This document shows positions 55,048 to 57,336 of a DNA stretch of 57,336 bases, in pieces. The stretch is taken from IMG/VR virus record IMGVR_UViG_3300028790_000006, positions 1 through 57,336 of that record. One strand, written 5' to 3'. The notes under the pieces are model-generated. The model had not been told where the DNA came from. It worked only from the letters and a program-made list of their open reading frames with translations, and searched no databases. The stretch's first letter is position 1, and every line of letters starts with the position of its first letter. Position numbers and translations under genes: made by a program. Origin of the DNA: a virus.

Positions 55048-56930
55048 GACGCACCGCCGGTACGCGGCGCCTGGGTCGGGCAGTAGTCGACGCTGCTACA
55101 GCTGCCGCAGAACGTCGAGGGGCGCGGGGCGAAGACGGCGTTGCGCATCGCCCGGTCAGCAGTCCGGTAGCGATAGTCGATCTCGTCGCGGGCCGCGTCG
55201 GCGTCCAGCGCGATCGGGTCGGTGTAGATGCCTTTCCGGGCCAGCCAGTACCGGCCGACCACCGGCAGAGCGAAGTTGGGCGGCAGGTGCTTGCGCAGGA
55301 TGTCGCCGTACTCGACCAACTGGAAGTGCTCGCTCGGGGCGCTCTTGCCGGTCTTGAAGTCCACCACCTCGAGCGTGGCCGTGGGGTACTGCGGGCCGGT
55401 GGCCATCCACGCCGCGTCGATGAAGCCGGTGGTGGTGATGGCCGTCGAGCCGGCTGCCATGGTGAACGGGAACTCCAGCACCGGGATGCGCGGCGAGTCC
55501 GGGTTGGCCAGGTCCGCGGGGACCTGCAGCAGGACGTGCGCCGCCCGCCACTCGTTGTCGTGGAAGGCCAGGTAGCGCTCGAGCATGGCGTGACCCTCGA
55601 CGCGCCACCAGTCGTAGCCTTCAAGGCCGCGGTTGGCGACGTGCCACGTCGAGGTGAGCGCGTAGGCGGTGCCGGCCAGGGCGTCGGTCGTCTCGTCGAT
55701 CTGGGCGCTCAGGCAGGTCTCCCAGAATTCGCGCCAGTCGCCGAGTTCACCGGAAGGCGACGCGCCGCCCAGCGCCAGCGCGGCCAGCTCGATCTGCTCG
55801 ATGGCGTGGTGGAACGCGCTGCCGCCGACCAGCGACCAGGACGGGCGCCGCGGCCCGATCTCGCCGGTCTTGCTGGCGTCGGACAGCAGGGCGGACAGGC
55901 CGCAGCCCTCCAGCGACTCAACGTAGGAGTGCGACAGGTGCGGTCGGGGGATCGGGTAGGTGGCCGCGATCAGCGGGCCCAGCTCGGGATAGGTCAGACG
56001 TTTGACGTCGCGTCGCTGCGCGCCGGGGCTCGAGAAAGGGTTGGCCAGCAGGTCAGCGGGGGTGATGGGCTGCGGGCTGGTGAACGGGCTGGGCTGCACG
56101 GCCTCACCTTCGATCGTCGTCGGCTCAAGCGGAAAATCGAAGTGGATCGAGTGGATGTCCGGATGCTTCGGGCAACCGCGGGTCTTCGTGCACAGGATGA
56201 GTACCTCAGTCGAGGTGGCGCGGGGCTTCGGGTCGTAGACGTCGGTCTTACCGGTCAGGTAGTCCATGGTCGGGTCCCCGGTCGGTGCGGGCAGCGGCCC
56301 GTTGGTCGCCCGGTCCCAGGCGGGGCTGGCGGCGATCTCGGTCTGGCACAGGGTGCACAGTGACGCGCCCGACTTGAGCGTCGAGACGGCGCTGGCCGGG
56401 TGGCTGCAGCCTTCCTTCATGGCCTCGGTCGCCGCAGCTTCCTGGACCGCGGCGAAGTCGATGCCCGCCGGGTCGGGCGCGCTCAGGCTCAACGCCGCGC
56501 AGTTCGGATGGCCGCAGTCGCACTGTGGCTCATGGTCGAGCGGCTCAAGCTCCGCTTTCGCTGCGGCCAGGCTCTCGTATCCGGCGGCCTGAGCGCCGAT
56601 CTCTGCGTAGTCCGGGGCGAGGACCGGGCGGGAGGTGAGGCCGACCGCGAAGCCGGCCAGCCGGGCCGCCGCCTGGGTGTACTCCTTCGCGATGCCCACG
56701 TGCCCCTTGCGCTTGGCCTGCGTGACGTGGGCGGCCTCTTCGCGCCAGATCGCGACCAGCTCCATCATGGCGGCCTGAACGATGCCCGGAATCTCGCCGG
56801 GCAGGAACTCATGGCCTGGTTCGCCTGTGGCGTCGAATCCAGATTTGATGACGCGGCCGCGGGCCTGGGCGTTGCGGTCCTGAATTTCCTTCACGTCCTG
56901 GCTGGTGGACGTTGCCGTTGATGTGGTCAC
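55044..56930 (-). CDS. RecB/Cas4-like PD-(D/E)XK exonuclease
   Basis: A 628-residue protein. The C-terminal third is the nuclease: GFIDAAWM near residue 495, VVDFKTGKSA (about 519-528, the D and xK of PD-(D/E)XK), then LVEYGDIL, and a Cys cluster CGSCSSVDYC near the end that with an upstream Cys could hold an Fe-S cluster. The N-terminal part has a Cys/His patch (CDCGHPNC) and CxxC (CTLC). NPFSSP and SPFTSP motifs lie near residues 280-300. I chose GTG 56930: TAGCGT lies 8 bases upstream and TTGACG 18 further, as in the other leaderless genes. It likely processes DNA ends in recombination or replication. Confidence 0.85.
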   Translation of the reverse strand: MTTSTATSTSQDVKEIQDRNAQARGRVIKSGFDATGEPGHEFLPGEIPGIVQAAMMELVAIWREEAAHVTQAKRKGHVGIAKEYTQAAARLAGFAVGLTSRPVLAPDYAEIGAQAAGYESLAAAKAELEPLDHEPQCDCGHPNCAALSLSAPDPAGIDFAAVQEAAATEAMKEGCSHPASAVSTLKSGASLCTLCQTEIAASPAWDRATNGPLPAPTGDPTMDYLTGKTDVYDPKPRATSTEVLILCTKTRGCPKHPDIHSIHFDFPLEPTTIEGEAVQPSPFTSPQPITPADLLANPFSSPGAQRRDVKRLTYPELGPLIAATYPIPRPHLSHSYVESLEGCGLSALLSDASKTGEIGPRRPSWSLVGGSAFHHAIEQIELAALALGGASPSGELGDWREFWETCLSAQIDETTDALAGTAYALTSTWHVANRGLEGYDWWRVEGHAMLERYLAFHDNEWRAAHVLLQVPADLANPDSPRIPVLEFPFTMAAGSTAITTTGFIDAAWMATGPQYPTATLEVVDFKTGKSAPSEHFQLVEYGDILRKHLPPNFALPVVGRYWLARKGIYTDPIALDADAARDEIDYRYRTADRAMRNAVFAPRPSTFCGSCSSVDYCPTQAPRTGGAS

Positions 56931-56970
56931 GGGAGACGACGCTAGCGGCTGACCTAGTGACACGTCAAGT
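56931..56970 (-). promoter_or_regulatory. Leaderless promoter with operator site 12
   Basis: Site 12 is ACCTAGTGACACGTCAAGT at 56952-56970. Minus strand: TTGACG (56968-56963), 18 bases, TAGCGT (56944-56939), 8 bases, GTG 56930. The operator overlaps the stop of the gene upstream. Confidence 0.8.
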
Positions 56971-57277
56971 GGTGAGATTGGTTCGGGCGGGGACGACGTG
57001 GGTCGGCAGGGAGGCAGCGTCGGGGTGGGCGAGGTCGATGGGGGTGTAGTGGCGCCAGTCCCGTCGTATGGTCGATCCAGCCCCAGCAGGTGCGGCACTG
57101 GATCGACCATACGACGGGACTGGCGCCCATCTCTTCGCGTGTGAACGGGATGATCGGCGGGGACGGCGGGGTCGGGTTGTAGAAGTGGATCCGCTGGGTA
57201 ACCGCGTACTCCTGCCCCAACTCGGTCGGGGTGAGCGGTGGGCGCACGGGGCGCCGGGGCCTGGTGGCGGTGCTCAT
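56954..57277 (-). CDS. Small CxxC protein spanning a long hairpin
   Basis: A 107-residue protein. ATG 57277 (equal to 84 in the left repeat) overlaps the stop of the 81..410 gene. After a Pro-rich start comes AVTQRIHFYNPTPPSPPIIP, then SPVVWSIQCRTCWGWIDHTTGLAPL with a CxxC, encoded by the arms and loop of a 77-base inverted repeat. The end is Pro/Arg-rich and stops inside operator site 12. No family is recognised. Confidence 0.55.
   Translation of the reverse strand: MSTATRPRRPVRPPLTPTELGQEYAVTQRIHFYNPTPPSPPIIPFTREEMGASPVVWSIQCRTCWGWIDHTTGLAPLHPHRPRPPRRCLPADPRRPRPNQSHHLTCH
57051..57127. repeat. Inverted repeat with 30-base perfect arms
   Basis: The left arm (57051-57080) starts GGCGCCAGTCCCGTCG and the right arm (57098-57127) is its exact complement. 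The loop is 17 bases. It lies inside a coding frame on the minus strand. It could be a strong mRNA hairpin, a recombination site or a foldback artefact near the contig end. Confidence 0.88.
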
Positions 57278-57336
57278 CGCTGGCGGGGCTGAGCAGACTG
57301 CGGGGCGTCGGGGTGGCGGGCGATTGCACCGACCCC
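57194..57336. repeat. Right copy of the end-to-end direct repeat
   Basis: Repeats window positions 1-143 with three differences in the last 17 bases. Together with the genes reading across the junction, it shows the sequence is circular or circularly permuted. Confidence 0.9.

Noticed and set aside
430-56970. Cluster A mycobacteriophage stoperators
   Set aside because: Dispersal and the CTTGAC half are similar, but these elements have a two-fold TGAC-NN-GTCA core, lie almost only at gene starts, and no cluster A-type repressor gene is seen. I treat it as an analogous, separate system.
55044-57329. Longer nuclease reading frame starting near 57329
   Set aside because: The extra N-terminus is low-complexity Pro/Thr/Ser sequence translated through operator site 12, the -35 and -10 boxes and the long hairpin. 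The leaderless GTG at 56930 matches the pattern of the other operator genes.
1-57336. CRISPR array
   Set aside because: The dispersed 19-bp elements are thousands of bases apart and sit in promoters; no regularly spaced repeat-spacer array exists.
1-57336. Temperate lifestyle with integrase
   Set aside because: No tyrosine or serine recombinase and no excisionase or classical repressor is seen; the tRNA-like gene alone is not evidence of an attachment site.

Overview
The window reads as one complete, circularly closed genome of a tailed actinobacterial phage with siphovirus-type tail genes. The first 143 bases recur at the end (1..126 match 57194..57319 exactly; the rest differ at three bases), so the non-redundant genome is about 57,193 bp. 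The GC-rich codon use, many GTG starts, ATGA/GTGA-coupled operons, leaderless starts, DUF397 and DUF2637 relatives and the terminase/portal/MuF order point to a high-GC actinomycete host. I see no integrase, no DNA polymerase and no classical immunity repressor.

Layout. 81-10148: regulation and replication (a ribbon-helix-helix candidate regulator, fused primase-polymerase/ATPase, GIY-YIG nuclease, DNA methyltransferase with a nested HNH gene, FHA protein, DECH helicase, RusA resolvase and small zinc or membrane proteins). 10173-30743: packaging and head (small and large terminase, portal, a 1,555-residue MuF effector-like protein, a 2H phosphoesterase, protease, capsid, connectors, major tail protein). 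30749-31751: a minus-strand cassette of very small genes set into the structural operon. 31809-39914: tail (frameshifted chaperones, tape measure, tail-tip proteins). 39954-47196: a glycan cassette (glycosyltransferases, epimerase, methyltransferase, HIT protein) carrying two HNH genes. 47245-49923: lysis (NlpC/P60-like endolysin, holin-like proteins, a broken DUF397 gene, a broken beta-helix protein). 50024-51420 and 52620-57277 plus 81-410 run on the minus strand: DUF2637, small proteins, a tRNA-like gene, an SSB-like protein and a RecB/Cas4-like nuclease. A short plus-strand block of small genes (51844-52636) sits between them.

The strongest novel signal is regulatory. A 19-bp partly palindromic element, consensus ACTTGACGTGTCACTAGGT, occurs about twelve times, nearly always at the head of a transcription unit. 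Its TTGAC (or, reversed, GTGAC) forms a -35 box 17-19 bases from a TA(C/G)(C/G)GT -10 box, and the start codon lies only 6-8 bases beyond that, so most of these transcripts should be leaderless. One element serves a divergent promoter pair, and one product of that pair looks like a ribbon-helix-helix protein, a natural candidate for the regulator.

Other notable points: a head protein combining MuF, an HExxH peptidase motif, two kinase-like and two GrpE-like modules; an HNH gene overprinted inside the methyltransferase frame; an HNH-AP2 gene inside a glycosyltransferase gene with a synonymously recoded copy of the gene start; three 40-residue proline-rich proteins; a 70-bp perfect palindrome; and four genes that each need a +1 shift to be read through.
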